This document shows positions 1 to 7,934 of a stretch of DNA of 64,000 nucleotides, piece after piece (the stretch's first letter is position 1; each line of letters begins with the position of its first letter). The stretch lies in the NCBI RefSeq assembly GCF_037201965.1, contig NZ_CP147518.1, positions 7,185,001 to 7,249,000 of the forward strand, read 5' to 3'. This DNA is from Spirosoma sp. SC4-14 (GTDB taxonomy: Bacteria; Bacteroidota; Bacteroidia; Cytophagales; Spirosomataceae). Under the pieces are notes generated by a model. The model did not search any database, was not told the DNA's origin, and saw only the letters and a program-made list of their open reading frames with translations. Made by a program: the position numbers and the translations under genes.

Positions 1-532
1 TATTGCCGTAGGCCCGAACAAAATGATCCGAAGCCGCTTTCGAAGCAGAGTAGGGCGACTGCGGGTCATAGGCAGTTTCTTCCGTAAAGAAGTCTTCCGG
101 ATTATGCAGCGAGCCATATACCTCATCGGTCGAAACATGGTAGAACCGTTTTCCTTCGAAACCCGATTCTCCCCCGCTGGCTTTCCAGCTATTTTTGGCC
201 GCATTGAGCAAATTGACGGTTCCCACAACGTTGGTCATCACAAAAGCCATGGGGTCGGTAATGGAGCGGTCGACGTGCGACTCGGCGGCCAGGTGAATAA
301 CGCCATCGAACGGAATTTCGGCGAACATATCGTCCAGAAATTTCGCGTCTGTGATGTCTCCTTTTATGAAGGTGTAGTTGGGAGCATTTTCGATATCGGA
401 CAAATTGGCCAGATTGCCCGCATATGTCAGTTTATCGAGGTTATAAATTTGATACTCCGGATATTTTGTAACGAACAACCGGACAACATGCGATCCGATG
501 AACCCGGCTCCGCCCGTAATAAGAAGTTTCAT
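1..532 (-). CDS. rfbB: dTDP-glucose 4,6-dehydratase, 3' part cut by window edge
   Basis: Converts dTDP-glucose to dTDP-4-keto-6-deoxyglucose, the second step of dTDP-rhamnose and related sugar synthesis, in the cytoplasm. The frame opens with ATG at 532 (MKLLITGGAGFIGSH), giving the GxxGxxG NAD-binding loop of extended short-chain dehydrogenases. Further along are the ESHVDRSI, TDEVYG and SPYSASKAAS motifs typical of RfbB, the last holding the catalytic YxxxK. About 177 residues are present, roughly half the usual 350, and the C-terminus lies beyond base 1. It follows galE on the same strand after a 102-bp gap containing a hairpin, so it may be co-transcribed with galE. Identification of the family is firm; the symbol follows the usual name. 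Confidence 0.93.
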   Translation of the reverse strand, partial: MKLLITGGAGFIGSHVVRLFVTKYPEYQIYNLDKLTYAGNLANLSDIENAPNYTFIKGDITDAKFLDDMFAEIPFDGVIHLAAESHVDRSITDPMAFVMTNVVGTVNLLNAAKNSWKASGGESGFEGKRFYHVSTDEVYGSLHNPEDFFTEETAYDPQSPYSASKAASDHFVRAYGN

Positions 533-542
533 TTTTTATAGA

Positions 543-616
543 GTTTTCAGTTTTCAGTTTTCAGTTTACGGTTGCTTCGCCTACCTACATCCTTCTCATG
601 CAGAGCAACCGTAAAC
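543..616. repeat. Triple TTTTCAG direct repeat followed by 13-bp inverted repeat
   Basis: Three tandem copies of the heptamer GTTTTCA (543-563) run into an inverted repeat with perfect 13-bp arms, 564-576 (GTTTACGGTTGCT) and 604-616. The sequence GTTTACGGTTGCTTCGCC is nearly the same as one at 17994-18011 in the hemC leader hairpin, and the TTTTCAG unit recurs at about 23966 and 28264. It lies between galE and rfbB on their transcript. Confidence 0.75.
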
Positions 617-634
617 GATAAACCTCAACCCGGT

Positions 635-1666
635 TTAACTGATTTTCTGTTGCCACCGCCAGGCGTCGCGCAAGGATTCGCCAAGCGAACGGCGGGCCGT
701 CCAGCCTAACACTTCATTGGCTTTGCTGACATCGGCATATACCTGTTCCACATCGCCTGGTCGGCGGGGCCCAATCGTATAGTTTAAGTTGACCCCCGTT
801 TCGGCTTCAAAGGTATTGATAATGTTCAGAACGGTTTCGCCACGTCCTGTACCAATGTTAATCACATCGTAGCTGGATACGGCTTCTGATTCACTGAGTT
901 TCCGCAATGCCTGAACGTGTGCTTCGGCCAGATCGACAACATGAATATAGTCGCGAATACAGGTTCCATCGGGGGTGTTGTAGTCATTTCCGTAAACGGT
1001 CAGGCTCTGACGAATACCGGCGGCCGTTTGCGTAATGAATGGAACCAGATTGGCCGGAACGCCCAGGGGCAGTTCACCAATCTCAGCCGACGGGTGCGCC
1101 CCGATTGGGTTAAAATAGCGGAGCGCCAGGGCCTTAATGGGCACGTTTGCCTGTATGGTATCCCGAATAATATCTTCGCTGATGGCTTTGGTATTGCCGT
1201 AGGGCGACTGCGCGGGCAACCTTGGCGTATTTTCGGTGACGGGTAGCTGCTCGGGCTGGCCATATACGGTGCAGGACGACGAAAAAACCAGATTGCTAAC
1301 GCCATATTTCGGCATCAGTTCCAGCAACAGCATCAGCGAATCGAGGTTGTTGCGATAGTATTTCAGCGGTTTCGCCACCGACTCGCCAACGGCTTTGTAA
1401 GCGGCAAAATGAATGACGCCCGAAACCGACTCGTTCTGGAAAATTTCTTCCAGAACAGCCGCATCATTACAGTTGGCCGTATAACATCTTACGTCGTGGC
1501 CCAAAATAGTCCGAAGGCCATCGAGAACCGACTGTTGCGAGTTCGAAAAATCGTCGACGATCACCGGTTCGAAACCAGCTTCAACCAGGGAAACAACCGT
1601 ATGAGAGCCAATGAACCCTGCTCCACCAGTTACCAGAATCTTTGGGGAATTGCGTGTAGGAGTCAA
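635..1666 (-). CDS. galE: UDP-glucose 4-epimerase
   Basis: Interconverts UDP-glucose and UDP-galactose in the cytoplasm, feeding galactose use and surface polysaccharide synthesis. The protein is 343 residues, the usual GalE length. It has the NAD-binding loop VTGGAGFIGSH near residues 12-22, the catalytic serine region VFSSSCTVYG near 130 and the YGNTK motif near 156-160, which supplies the catalytic Tyr and Lys. The conserved ALRYFNPIGAHPS follows, and a LGWTARRSL-type C-terminus closes the protein. The start at 1666 sits about 58 bp after a good Bacteroidota -7 element. It is followed on the same strand by rfbB, so the pair looks like a nucleotide-sugar unit at the edge of a larger polysaccharide locus. 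Confidence 0.95.
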   Translation of the reverse strand: MTPTRNSPKILVTGGAGFIGSHTVVSLVEAGFEPVIVDDFSNSQQSVLDGLRTILGHDVRCYTANCNDAAVLEEIFQNESVSGVIHFAAYKAVGESVAKPLKYYRNNLDSLMLLLELMPKYGVSNLVFSSSCTVYGQPEQLPVTENTPRLPAQSPYGNTKAISEDIIRDTIQANVPIKALALRYFNPIGAHPSAEIGELPLGVPANLVPFITQTAAGIRQSLTVYGNDYNTPDGTCIRDYIHVVDLAEAHVQALRKLSESEAVSSYDVINIGTGRGETVLNIINTFEAETGVNLNYTIGPRRPGDVEQVYADVSKANEVLGWTARRSLGESLRDAWRWQQKIS

Positions 1667-1723
1667 ACCGTTTTTTATAAAATTTTTGTTGTTATTTTGG
1701 GATAATGGCTCGTAAAACCTGAC

Positions 1724-1731
1724 AAAAGTAG
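1724..1731 (-). promoter_or_regulatory. Probable galE promoter, -7 element TACTTTTG
   Basis: Read on the minus strand this is TACTTTTG, a perfect match to the Bacteroidota -7 consensus TAnnTTTG. A weak -33 (TTTC) lies about 19 bp upstream. It would give a leader of about 50 bp before the galE start at 1666. Confidence 0.5.
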
Positions 1732-1796
1732 TATATTCAGGAGGTTTCCGAAAGCAGTATTTATTCTAGGGACGAACTAAAACTCGACAAAAAAGC

Positions 1797-2672
1797 ATGA
1801 GCGACAATGAATTAAAAGCGCTGATCTCGTTGCTGGACGATGAGGACATGGAAGTGGTTGAGCATGTCGAACAGCAGATCCGGCGAATAGGCGGCCAAAT
1901 GATTCCGCTTTTGGAGACGGAATGGGAAGGTAGCTTTAATCCCGCTCTACAGAAACGAATTGAAGAAATCATTCATGATTTACAGTACGAATCGGTGCTG
2001 GAACGCATGCGTGACTGGAAAAACGGGGGTGCCATGAATTTGCTCGAAGGGCTCTGGATTGTGGCCACCTACCAATATCCAGACCTCTCGCTCGACAAAC
2101 TCAAACAGGATATTGAACAGCTCTATTACGACGTCTGGATCGACATTAAGCCTGATATGCACCCCGATGAGCAGATTAGAGCGATGAATAATGCGTTTTT
2201 TACCAAACTAAAATTCGCTCCCAACACCAAGCATTTTCATTCGCCTTCCAACTCGATGATCAATCAGGTGCTGGAAACACGCCGGGGTAACCCCATTACG
2301 TTGTGTGTGTTGTATATGCTGATTGCGCAGCGATTAAACCTGCCCGTTTATGGCGTTAATCTGCCCAATTTGTTTGTACTGACCTATAAAAATGATAGTG
2401 GTGTTCAGTTCTACATCAATGTGTTTAACCGGGGGCTGGTGTTCACTAAAAAAGACATCGATCAATACATCGACCAGTTAAATCTGAAACGGCTCGATAC
2501 ATTCTATCAACCCTGTACCAATGTCGATATCGTTCGTCGGGTGCTTCGCAATCTGACGCTGGCTTTCGAAAAAAACGGCGATAGCGACCGGGTTCGGGAA
2601 GTTGAACGAATTCTGGATATGGTAAAAGACGATGGCGACGGCTTGCCGCTCTCAGACTATACACAACGGTAG
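1797..2672 (+). CDS. SirB1/transglutaminase-like protein
   Basis: A 291-residue cytoplasmic protein of the SirB1 (transglutaminase-like) family, whose biochemical role is not established. The N-terminal 100 residues are helical and acidic. The family core follows at about 150-200: an NSMINQVLETRRGNPITL block and a LPVYGVNLPNLFVL block. In related proteins the second block usually reads GHFLV, with a His; here it is Asn-Leu, and the first block has Thr-Leu-Cys rather than an obvious catalytic triad context. A pseudo-enzyme or binding role is therefore my inference. It is transcribed divergently from galE and convergently with the phosphopantetheinyl transferase gene. Confidence 0.8.
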   Translation: MSDNELKALISLLDDEDMEVVEHVEQQIRRIGGQMIPLLETEWEGSFNPALQKRIEEIIHDLQYESVLERMRDWKNGGAMNLLEGLWIVATYQYPDLSLDKLKQDIEQLYYDVWIDIKPDMHPDEQIRAMNNAFFTKLKFAPNTKHFHSPSNSMINQVLETRRGNPITLCVLYMLIAQRLNLPVYGVNLPNLFVLTYKNDSGVQFYINVFNRGLVFTKKDIDQYIDQLNLKRLDTFYQPCTNVDIVRRVLRNLTLAFEKNGDSDRVREVERILDMVKDDGDGLPLSDYTQR

Positions 2673-2726
2673 CTGGATGGTGGATGGCAGACATTGGACG
2701 CTACCCGGATTTAGTGGCTAATGGCT

Positions 2727-2748
2727 AGCTAATAGGCAGCTAATAGGC
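2727..2748. repeat. Tandem 11-bp repeat AGCTAATAGGC x2
   Basis: Two abutting copies of AGCTAATAGGC (2727-2737 and 2738-2748) between convergent genes; the second contains the stop codon of the minus-strand phosphopantetheinyl transferase gene. A third identical copy lies at 48699-48709, also just after a gene. Confidence 0.7.
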
Positions 2749-3366
2749 TACTGCCAGCAAACCGGGGCCCGCCTGAAAGCAACAGATGGTCAGCTCGGCT
2801 TCATGATCGGGTAAACGAACATACCCGATCAGTTTTTCGGCTCCATCGGCAAACGGCTCCACATGCAAATGATCCCGAAAACTAAGCTGGCGTTTTCCGT
2901 ATAATTTATACAAAGCCTCTTTGGCGCACCAGTAAACGGCTAAACGGCTGGGCTCGCCCGCAGCATGGGCAATTTCGGCTTCCGACAATACACGCGGAAC
3001 AACGCGCCGAAACTGGTCGCGAATGGGCTCAATGTCGATACCAACGGGGCGCGTACGGTGCAAAACGGCTGCCGCCCATCCGCTCGTATGCGATAACGAA
3101 ATGTGCCAGGGCGCACCAATAAGATGTGGTTTGCCAAACTCATCTTTATAAAGCCCCCTATATACCAGCCCCTGTTCTTCAACTAATTGCCGAATAGCCC
3201 CCCGGCAGGCAAGCCATTCGACCCGCTGCATAGGATGGCTAATACCGGCCAGATCTTCCTGCTCGGGAACTGTTAGCATAAGGCTGGCCCTGAGTGTTGC
3301 CTCATCGTTGGCAATGGGCCAGAGCACTGCTACGCACTCTGTGGATATGGTAATGGGTACTGTCAC
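2740..3366 (-). CDS. 4'-phosphopantetheinyl transferase (Sfp-type)
   Basis: Transfers the 4'-phosphopantetheine arm from coenzyme A to a serine of acyl or peptidyl carrier proteins. The 208-residue length fits the Sfp/HetI superfamily. The two hallmark motifs are present: RPVGIDIEPI (about 105-115), whose acidic residues bind Mg, and VYWCAKEALYKLYGK (about 143-157), the WxxKEA box. The FGKPHLIGAPWHISLSHTSG block that binds CoA comes just before. No polyketide, peptide synthetase or fatty-acid genes are nearby, so the partner carrier protein cannot be told from context. It may be the general AcpS-like enzyme or one for secondary metabolism. Confidence 0.88.
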   Translation of the reverse strand: MTVPITISTECVAVLWPIANDEATLRASLMLTVPEQEDLAGISHPMQRVEWLACRGAIRQLVEEQGLVYRGLYKDEFGKPHLIGAPWHISLSHTSGWAAAVLHRTRPVGIDIEPIRDQFRRVVPRVLSEAEIAHAAGEPSRLAVYWCAKEALYKLYGKRQLSFRDHLHVEPFADGAEKLIGYVRLPDHEAELTICCFQAGPGLLAVAY

Positions 3367-3442
3367 GAATCAAAAGTCGGAAGTCGTTCGAGAAAAAGAA
3401 AGGATTAGCGACCTTTGGTGACCTACTTTTTGTTTACTACCC

Positions 3443-4342
3443 GTGAATATTGAAAAATTAGATACGTTTGGAGGTCACCGCGACTGCGTGTATACACTGG
3501 AGCGGGGGCCCGGGTCGGGCCAGTTCTTTTCGGCTGGTGCCGATGGGTTAATTGTTCGCTGGCATCTCGACCGACCAGATCTTGGCGAACTGGTAGCCCA
3601 CATTCCGTCGTCGGTCTATGCAATGGCACTGCACCCAACAACGGGGCTTTTATGGGTTGGTCAGAACTATGAAGGCTTACACCTCATCGATCCGGCGGAA
3701 AAGCGCGAGATAAAGTCCCTGAAACTAACCTCGGCAGCCATTTTCGATATTAAATTTCACATCAATGACGCTCTTGTAGCACTTTCCGACGGTGTTGTGG
3801 TGATAGTAGATACAGAACAACTGGCCATAAAAAAACACCTGAAAGCCTCCGACCAGTCGGCTCGGTGTATAGCCATAAATCCGGTAGAGCGGGAGTTTGC
3901 TGTTGGCTATAGTGATACTAGCATTCGTATTTTCGACCTTATGAGCTACGAACTTAAAAGGATGATTCCGGCCCATCAGAATTCAGTATTTACGGCCGTT
4001 TATTCGCCTGATTTTCGAATGCTGCTGACGGCCGGGCGCGATGCTCACCTAAAAATATGGGATGTGGAGCAGGGTTATAAGCCCGTTCAGGATATTGTTG
4101 CGCATCTGTTTGCCATTAATCATGTTGTTTACAATCCGGCTGGTACGTTGTTTGCTACAGCTAGTATGGACAAATCCATTAAACTTTGGGATGCCGAAAC
4201 GTTTCGGTTACTGAAAGTGGTAGATCGGGCCCGTCATGCTGGTCATGGCACCTCGGTTAATAAATTACTGTGGACTGCTTATCAGAACCGGCTTCTTTCG
4301 GCCAGCGACGACCGCACAATTTCGGTCTGGAAAGTAGCCTAA
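3443..4342 (+). CDS. WD40 repeat protein
   Basis: A 299-residue protein made almost wholly of WD40 repeats, predicted to fold as a seven-bladed propeller used for protein-protein contacts. Repeats are visible as GHRDCVYTL...IVRWHL near the N-terminus, AHQNSVFTAVYSPDF...HLKIWDV in the middle, AHLFAINHVVYNPAG...SIKLWDA, and GTSVNKLLWTAYQ...TISVWKV at the end. There is no signal peptide or transmembrane segment, so it is cytoplasmic. The start is GTG at 3443; no in-frame ATG is better placed. The DivIVA-domain gene follows 119 bp downstream on the same strand and may share its transcript. No specific function can be assigned. Confidence 0.85.
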   Translation: MNIEKLDTFGGHRDCVYTLERGPGSGQFFSAGADGLIVRWHLDRPDLGELVAHIPSSVYAMALHPTTGLLWVGQNYEGLHLIDPAEKREIKSLKLTSAAIFDIKFHINDALVALSDGVVVIVDTEQLAIKKHLKASDQSARCIAINPVEREFAVGYSDTSIRIFDLMSYELKRMIPAHQNSVFTAVYSPDFRMLLTAGRDAHLKIWDVEQGYKPVQDIVAHLFAINHVVYNPAGTLFATASMDKSIKLWDAETFRLLKVVDRARHAGHGTSVNKLLWTAYQNRLLSASDDRTISVWKVA

Positions 4343-4461
4343 TACGCAGTTTTTTGACCAAAAAAGCGGATTTCTCTTGCTATTTATTGTTAAATACGTA
4401 TAATGGACGTTACTTCACCTTTAGTAGGTATGTACAAAATTACCTTAACCCAAGCGCACCG

Positions 4462-5355
4462 ATGAAAATTACGCCCATCGAGATCCGGCAGCACACATTT
4501 GAACGGGGGCTGCGTGGTTACAAACCCGAAGATGTTGATGCATTTCTCGTATCCCTCTCTCAGGAATGGGAGCGCGTGACAAACGAATATAAAATGCTGA
4601 AAATGCAGCTTGAACTGGCCGAAAAAGAATTGGGCAAGCTCAAGGAGGTAGAAATGACCTTGTTTCGGACGTTGAAAACAGCAGAAGATACGAGCGCTCA
4701 AATTACCGATCAGGCCAATAAAGCCGCTGAACAGTATTTGGTCGATGCCCGCCAGAAAGCCGACGACATGCTGGCCGAAGCCCGCAAAAAATCAGCATTG
4801 ATGGTTCAGGATGCTGAAAATCAGGCCCGCTTCCTGAAAGATAATATTCTGAATGATCTGAAAACGCTGGAGCATGACTTTAAGGCGCTCGAAAGCTACA
4901 AAGAAAACCTGGCTACTCAGATCCGGACGCTGGCAGGCAATGCAATCGATAGCGTAGAACGCTTCGAAAAGAAATTTTCCCGACAAAATCTGATGGGAAA
5001 AATCGACGAAGTGTCTACTCAGATCCAGCAGGATTTAAAACAGGCCGATGAACAAAAGGCTGCTGAAGGCGAAAAAACGGCCGAAAACACAACTGATCCC
5101 GTTTCCGAACTGCCTCCGCTCTCCGAACGGGAAACCTCGGTTCCGGAAGCCATCCCTGTCGATGAACCGGTTATCGACAAACTGGACGAAGCGATTGAAC
5201 ATGAATCGGTGTCAGTTAACGAAACAGCTATTGAGACAACCGGTTCAGAATCTGTTCTGGCCGAGGTGAACACCGACGAGCCCAATGCTGTTTCGACAGA
5301 AACCGTAGAAGAAGCACAGCCCAAGAAAGGCGGTTCGTTTTTCGATCAGATTTAA
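4462..5355 (+). CDS. DivIVA-domain protein
   Basis: A 297-residue protein starting MKITPIEIRQHTFERGLRG, the classic DivIVA N-terminal domain that recognises curved membrane at poles and septa in other phyla. The open frame extends upstream to 4270, but the domain begins exactly at the ATG at 4462 and the extra part overlaps the WD40 gene, so 4462 is chosen. Residues about 35-200 are heptad-like and predicted coiled coil. The last 90 residues are acidic, rich in Glu, Thr and Ser, and likely disordered. Three bases separate it from folB, so the two are surely co-transcribed. A role in cell shape or division is inferred from the domain only. Confidence 0.85.
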   Translation: MKITPIEIRQHTFERGLRGYKPEDVDAFLVSLSQEWERVTNEYKMLKMQLELAEKELGKLKEVEMTLFRTLKTAEDTSAQITDQANKAAEQYLVDARQKADDMLAEARKKSALMVQDAENQARFLKDNILNDLKTLEHDFKALESYKENLATQIRTLAGNAIDSVERFEKKFSRQNLMGKIDEVSTQIQQDLKQADEQKAAEGEKTAENTTDPVSELPPLSERETSVPEAIPVDEPVIDKLDEAIEHESVSVNETAIETTGSESVLAEVNTDEPNAVSTETVEEAQPKKGGSFFDQI

Positions 5356-5358
5356 GTA

Positions 5359-5733
5359 ATGCGGGCCAATCCCCCGCTGATTATGGGAACAATTGCGTTA
5401 GAAGGACTTGAATTCTTTTCCTATCATGGGTTTTATGATGAGGAACAGAAAATTGGCAATAAATATTCGGTCGATATTGTTGTAACGGCTGATTTTTCGG
5501 AAGCCGCCCGGCGCGACCGGCTAAGTGCAACCGTCAACTACGAAGATTTGTACCGGATAACAGCAACTGTCATGAAACAACCTGCCCGGTTGCTGGAACA
5601 CATTGCTCATCGAATCATTGAAGAAATTCGGCTCCAGTACCCAGACTTGCTATCGGTTGAAGTCAGCGTATCCAAATTTAATCCGCCCATAGGCGGTGTG
5701 TGTCACCGGGCAAAAATTACCCTGAAAGAATAA
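5359..5733 (+). CDS. folB: Dihydroneopterin aldolase
   Basis: Cleaves 7,8-dihydroneopterin to 6-hydroxymethyl-7,8-dihydropterin and glycolaldehyde in folate synthesis. The motifs match FolB: IALEGLEFFSYHGFYDEEQ near the N-terminus (substrate-binding Glu), TVNYEDLY in the middle, LLEHIAHRIIEEI (family E/H residues) and the C-terminal VSVSKFNPPIGG with its conserved Lys. As given the protein is 124 residues; a second ATG at 5383 would give 116, nearer the family norm, and either may be used. It is tightly linked to the DivIVA-domain gene and is followed by a strong terminator that begins inside its stop codon. Confidence 0.92.
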   Translation: MRANPPLIMGTIALEGLEFFSYHGFYDEEQKIGNKYSVDIVVTADFSEAARRDRLSATVNYEDLYRITATVMKQPARLLEHIAHRIIEEIRLQYPDLLSVEVSVSKFNPPIGGVCHRAKITLKE

Positions 5734-5797
5734 AACCCGAACGGGTACGAAAAGGCATAAGTGGTATTTATGCTTCTTTTCATACCCGTTCGGGTTT
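5733..5797. terminator. Bidirectional terminator between folB and ytxJ
   Basis: Perfect 15-bp arms AAACCCGAACGGGTA (5733-5747) and its complement (5783-5797), with further partial pairing of the inner bases, and a T-rich run after it (5804-5813). It separates two convergent genes; the left arm starts at the last base of the folB stop codon. Confidence 0.9.
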
Positions 5798-5814
5798 AGG
5801 CAACTTTTTTATTT

Positions 5815-6159
5815 CTATACTGCCTGCTGCAAACCAGCAAACGAAATGGCCATGTGCGACGCATCGTATACGCATTCGCCATTCCGAATCAGTAACACCT
5901 GGGGCGATTCGTGCTCTATCCCAAACTCATGCTCAATTTTATTGGAAATTGGCCGATTTGCCAGCAAATCTAAATAATAAGGTTTCACGCCAAGTTGGTC
6001 GCTCCAGTTGCGTTCCATCCGGCTAAGAGCCATTGCGCTGATTGAGCAGGTGGTGCTATGTTTAAAAATGAGCACCGGTTGCTGCGCCGACTCTTCTTTA
6101 ATGACGTCGAGCTGAGCGTCGCTAGTTAATTTGTTCCAGTCCATTGTATCAACACGCAT
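5815..6159 (-). CDS. ytxJ: YtxJ-like bacillithiol-associated thioredoxin-fold protein
   Basis: A 114-residue thioredoxin-fold protein of the YtxJ family, proposed to act as a monothiol bacilliredoxin that removes bacillithiol from proteins. The region VLIFKHSTTCSISAMA (about 29-44) corresponds to the family active site; a single Cys in TTCSIS is followed by Ser rather than a second Cys. The cis-Pro region is ESPQVLLIRNGECVYDASH. A second in-frame ATG at 6144 (MDWNKLTSD) is an equally good start. Bacillithiol is known from Firmicutes and many Bacteroidota; its synthesis genes are not in this window. It is convergent with folB. Confidence 0.85.
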   Translation of the reverse strand: MRVDTMDWNKLTSDAQLDVIKEESAQQPVLIFKHSTTCSISAMALSRMERNWSDQLGVKPYYLDLLANRPISNKIEHEFGIEHESPQVLLIRNGECVYDASHMAISFAGLQQAV

Positions 6160-6198
6160 TCTGTTGACGTAAAAGTACTTCTAATCCAGAAAAGTTCG

Positions 6199-6507
6199 TT
6201 ATTCAGACTGTCGAATCGTCAATTTTTCGGCCATTTCGGAGGATATAGCCTCCGAATAAGGGCCATAAGCGTCGACGAGTGTACCGCGCTGCCCGTCTTT
6301 CGATTCAACTGCATACAATACAGATTCGTCGCTTGGGTTCGTTTCTCCTTCAAACCGATAGACGTCGACGATATTAAAATCTTCGGGATGCAATTCCAGA
6401 TCCCCTTCGCGGCACTTCAGCCGATCGTGGGCCAGATTATAGTCGAGTGTAAATCCCTGCTTGCGGAGGCCGTCCAGTGCTTCGGAGAGTGTGTCGTATG
6501 ATTGCAT
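6199..6507 (-). CDS. Conserved small hypothetical protein
   Basis: A 102-residue acidic soluble protein starting MQSYDTLSEALDGLRKQGF. Homologues are widespread in Bacteroidota and often carry the label phosphoribosylpyrophosphate synthetase, but nothing of that enzyme (PRPP-binding loop, catalytic flag) is visible, so the label looks like a propagated error. It has the pattern KCREGDLELHPEDFNIVDVYRFEG and SDESVLYAVES, resembling a compact alpha/beta fold. No signal peptide is seen. It is divergent from waaA, with only a few dozen bases between the likely start sites, so the waaA promoter sits right at its 5' end. Function unknown. Confidence 0.75.
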   Translation of the reverse strand: MQSYDTLSEALDGLRKQGFTLDYNLAHDRLKCREGDLELHPEDFNIVDVYRFEGETNPSDESVLYAVESKDGQRGTLVDAYGPYSEAISSEMAEKLTIRQSE

Positions 6508-6511
6508 AGTG

Positions 6512-6544
6512 TTTGAATGGTTTTAGAGCAAGTGTTTAGCTTTG
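6512..6544 (+). promoter_or_regulatory. Probable waaA promoter, TTTG-N21-TAGCTTTG
   Basis: A -33 element TTTG (6512-6515) and a perfect -7 element TAGCTTTG (6537-6544) with 21 bp between them match the Bacteroidota sigma consensus. The element lies inside the N-terminal extension of the longest waaA reading frame, implying that translation starts downstream of about 6550. Confidence 0.6.
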
Positions 6545-6570
6545 CAAGATATAACCAACCACGTAATCGC

Positions 6571-7848
6571 TTGTTTTCGGGATTTTATAATGCTGGCATC
6601 GTTGCTTACCAGATTTTACTGCGGCTGGTAGCTCCCTTTAATACCAAAGCCCGGCAATGGGTTGCTGGCCGGCAGCATTGGGCAACTGCCTTACGCAACA
6701 AACTAACTGACAATGAGCAACCTGTTGTCTGGTTTCATGCGGCTTCGCTGGGCGAATTTGAGCAGGGTCGGCCGGTGATCGAAGCCTTCAGGGAGGCCTA
6801 TCCTACACACAAAATTTTGCTTACTTTTTTTTCGCCATCGGGCTACGAAGTCCGTAAAAATTATGAAGGAGCTGATTATGTTGTTTATCTGCCCGCCGAC
6901 ACCCCCGCCAACGCTCAGGAGTTTGTAGCACTTGTTCAGCCGCAAATGGCCTTTTTTATTAAGTACGAATTCTGGTATAACTACCTGCGTGCGCTAAAAG
7001 CAGCCAACGTGCCAATTGTTTCGTTCTCTGCCATTTTCAGACCCGATCAGCTTTTTTTTAAACCCTATGGCGGGTTTTATAAAAACATGCTGACGTATTT
7101 CGATCATATTCTGGTCCAGAATGCGGAGTCGGTTCAGTTGCTGAACCACATTGGGTTAACGAACGTAACACTGGCGGGCGACACGCGTTTCGATCGGGTA
7201 GCCCAGGTAGCCTCGGCCCGGAAAGCGATTCCGACAGCGTGGCTTTTTAAGGCTCAACAACCCGTTCTGGTTGTGGGCAGTGCGTGGCCCGAGGATATGA
7301 GCGTACTGATTCCATTTATCAATCAGTTTACCCAAAACCTGAAAGTGATTATTGCTCCGCACGAAATTCAGGATGCAGCGATTGAGAAATGGCGTGCCGA
7401 ACTGGCAAAAAAAACGATACGGTTCTCCGAAACGCAGGTACCATCGTTTGATCAGTCACAACTTCGCTCGGCCGATTGTTTGTTTATCGACAACGTTGGG
7501 ATGCTTTCCTCTCTTTATCAATATGGCGAATTTGCCTATATCGGCGGTGCATTCAAGCAGGGGCTTCATAATATCCTCGAAGCAGCTACCTTTGGGATGC
7601 CTTTATTTTTTGGGCCCGACTATCAGAAATTTCAGGAAGCGACCGATCTGGTCAATGAAGGAGCTGCGTTTCCAATAGGCAGCGTAGCCGATCTGAACGA
7701 GGCTTTTTCGAAACAATATGCCAATCGGTCAGAAGCTGAACAAATTAGCCGTAACTATGTGCAGCGGAACATTGGCGCAACTGCGCAGGTTATGGAGGTT
7801 GTAAAGAAATTAATGGGCCAAAGCCCAGCAAAGCAAACCAACAACTAA
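6571..7848 (+). CDS. waaA: 3-deoxy-D-manno-octulosonic acid (Kdo) transferase
   Basis: Adds Kdo to lipid A precursor at the inner membrane, an essential step in lipopolysaccharide core synthesis. Family motifs are clear: VWFHAASLGEFEQGRPVIEA near the N-terminus (acceptor-side Glu), PADTPANAQEFV, and a C-terminal GT-B half with FAYIGGAFKQGLHNILEAA and GMPLFFGPDYQKFQEA. One N-terminal hydrophobic stretch (FYNAGIVAYQILLRLV) anchors it. The reading frame is open from an ATG at 6517, but a promoter lies at 6512-6544 and family similarity begins at about GFYNAGI, so the TTG at 6571 (425 residues) is preferred. The ATG at 6517 (443 residues) remains possible. Confidence 0.88.
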   Translation: MFSGFYNAGIVAYQILLRLVAPFNTKARQWVAGRQHWATALRNKLTDNEQPVVWFHAASLGEFEQGRPVIEAFREAYPTHKILLTFFSPSGYEVRKNYEGADYVVYLPADTPANAQEFVALVQPQMAFFIKYEFWYNYLRALKAANVPIVSFSAIFRPDQLFFKPYGGFYKNMLTYFDHILVQNAESVQLLNHIGLTNVTLAGDTRFDRVAQVASARKAIPTAWLFKAQQPVLVVGSAWPEDMSVLIPFINQFTQNLKVIIAPHEIQDAAIEKWRAELAKKTIRFSETQVPSFDQSQLRSADCLFIDNVGMLSSLYQYGEFAYIGGAFKQGLHNILEAATFGMPLFFGPDYQKFQEATDLVNEGAAFPIGSVADLNEAFSKQYANRSEAEQISRNYVQRNIGATAQVMEVVKKLMGQSPAKQTNN

Positions 7849-7884
7849 ACGTTGGTTTTGCGGCTGTTCTTTCGCTCTTTCACC

Positions 7885-7903
7885 GACCGCCCATGCGGTC
7901 TTT
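7885..7903 (+). terminator. Short hairpin after waaA
   Basis: GACCGC-CCAT-GCGGTC (6-bp stem, 4-base loop) followed by TTT. It lies between waaA and rsgA. An upstream ATG of rsgA at 7893 falls inside it, which argues for the rsgA start at 7935. Confidence 0.5.
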
Positions 7904-7934
7904 CCTTCTAGTTACATTGCAAAACGGTTTAATC

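Noticed and set aside
23-541. Long plus-strand frame of 172 codons at the left edge
   Set aside because: It is the shadow of rfbB on the minus strand, which has all the family motifs in its own frame.
6199-6507. Phosphoribosylpyrophosphate synthetase label for the 102-residue protein
   Set aside because: About one third of the enzyme's length and lacks the PRPP-binding signature, so the common database label is not supported.
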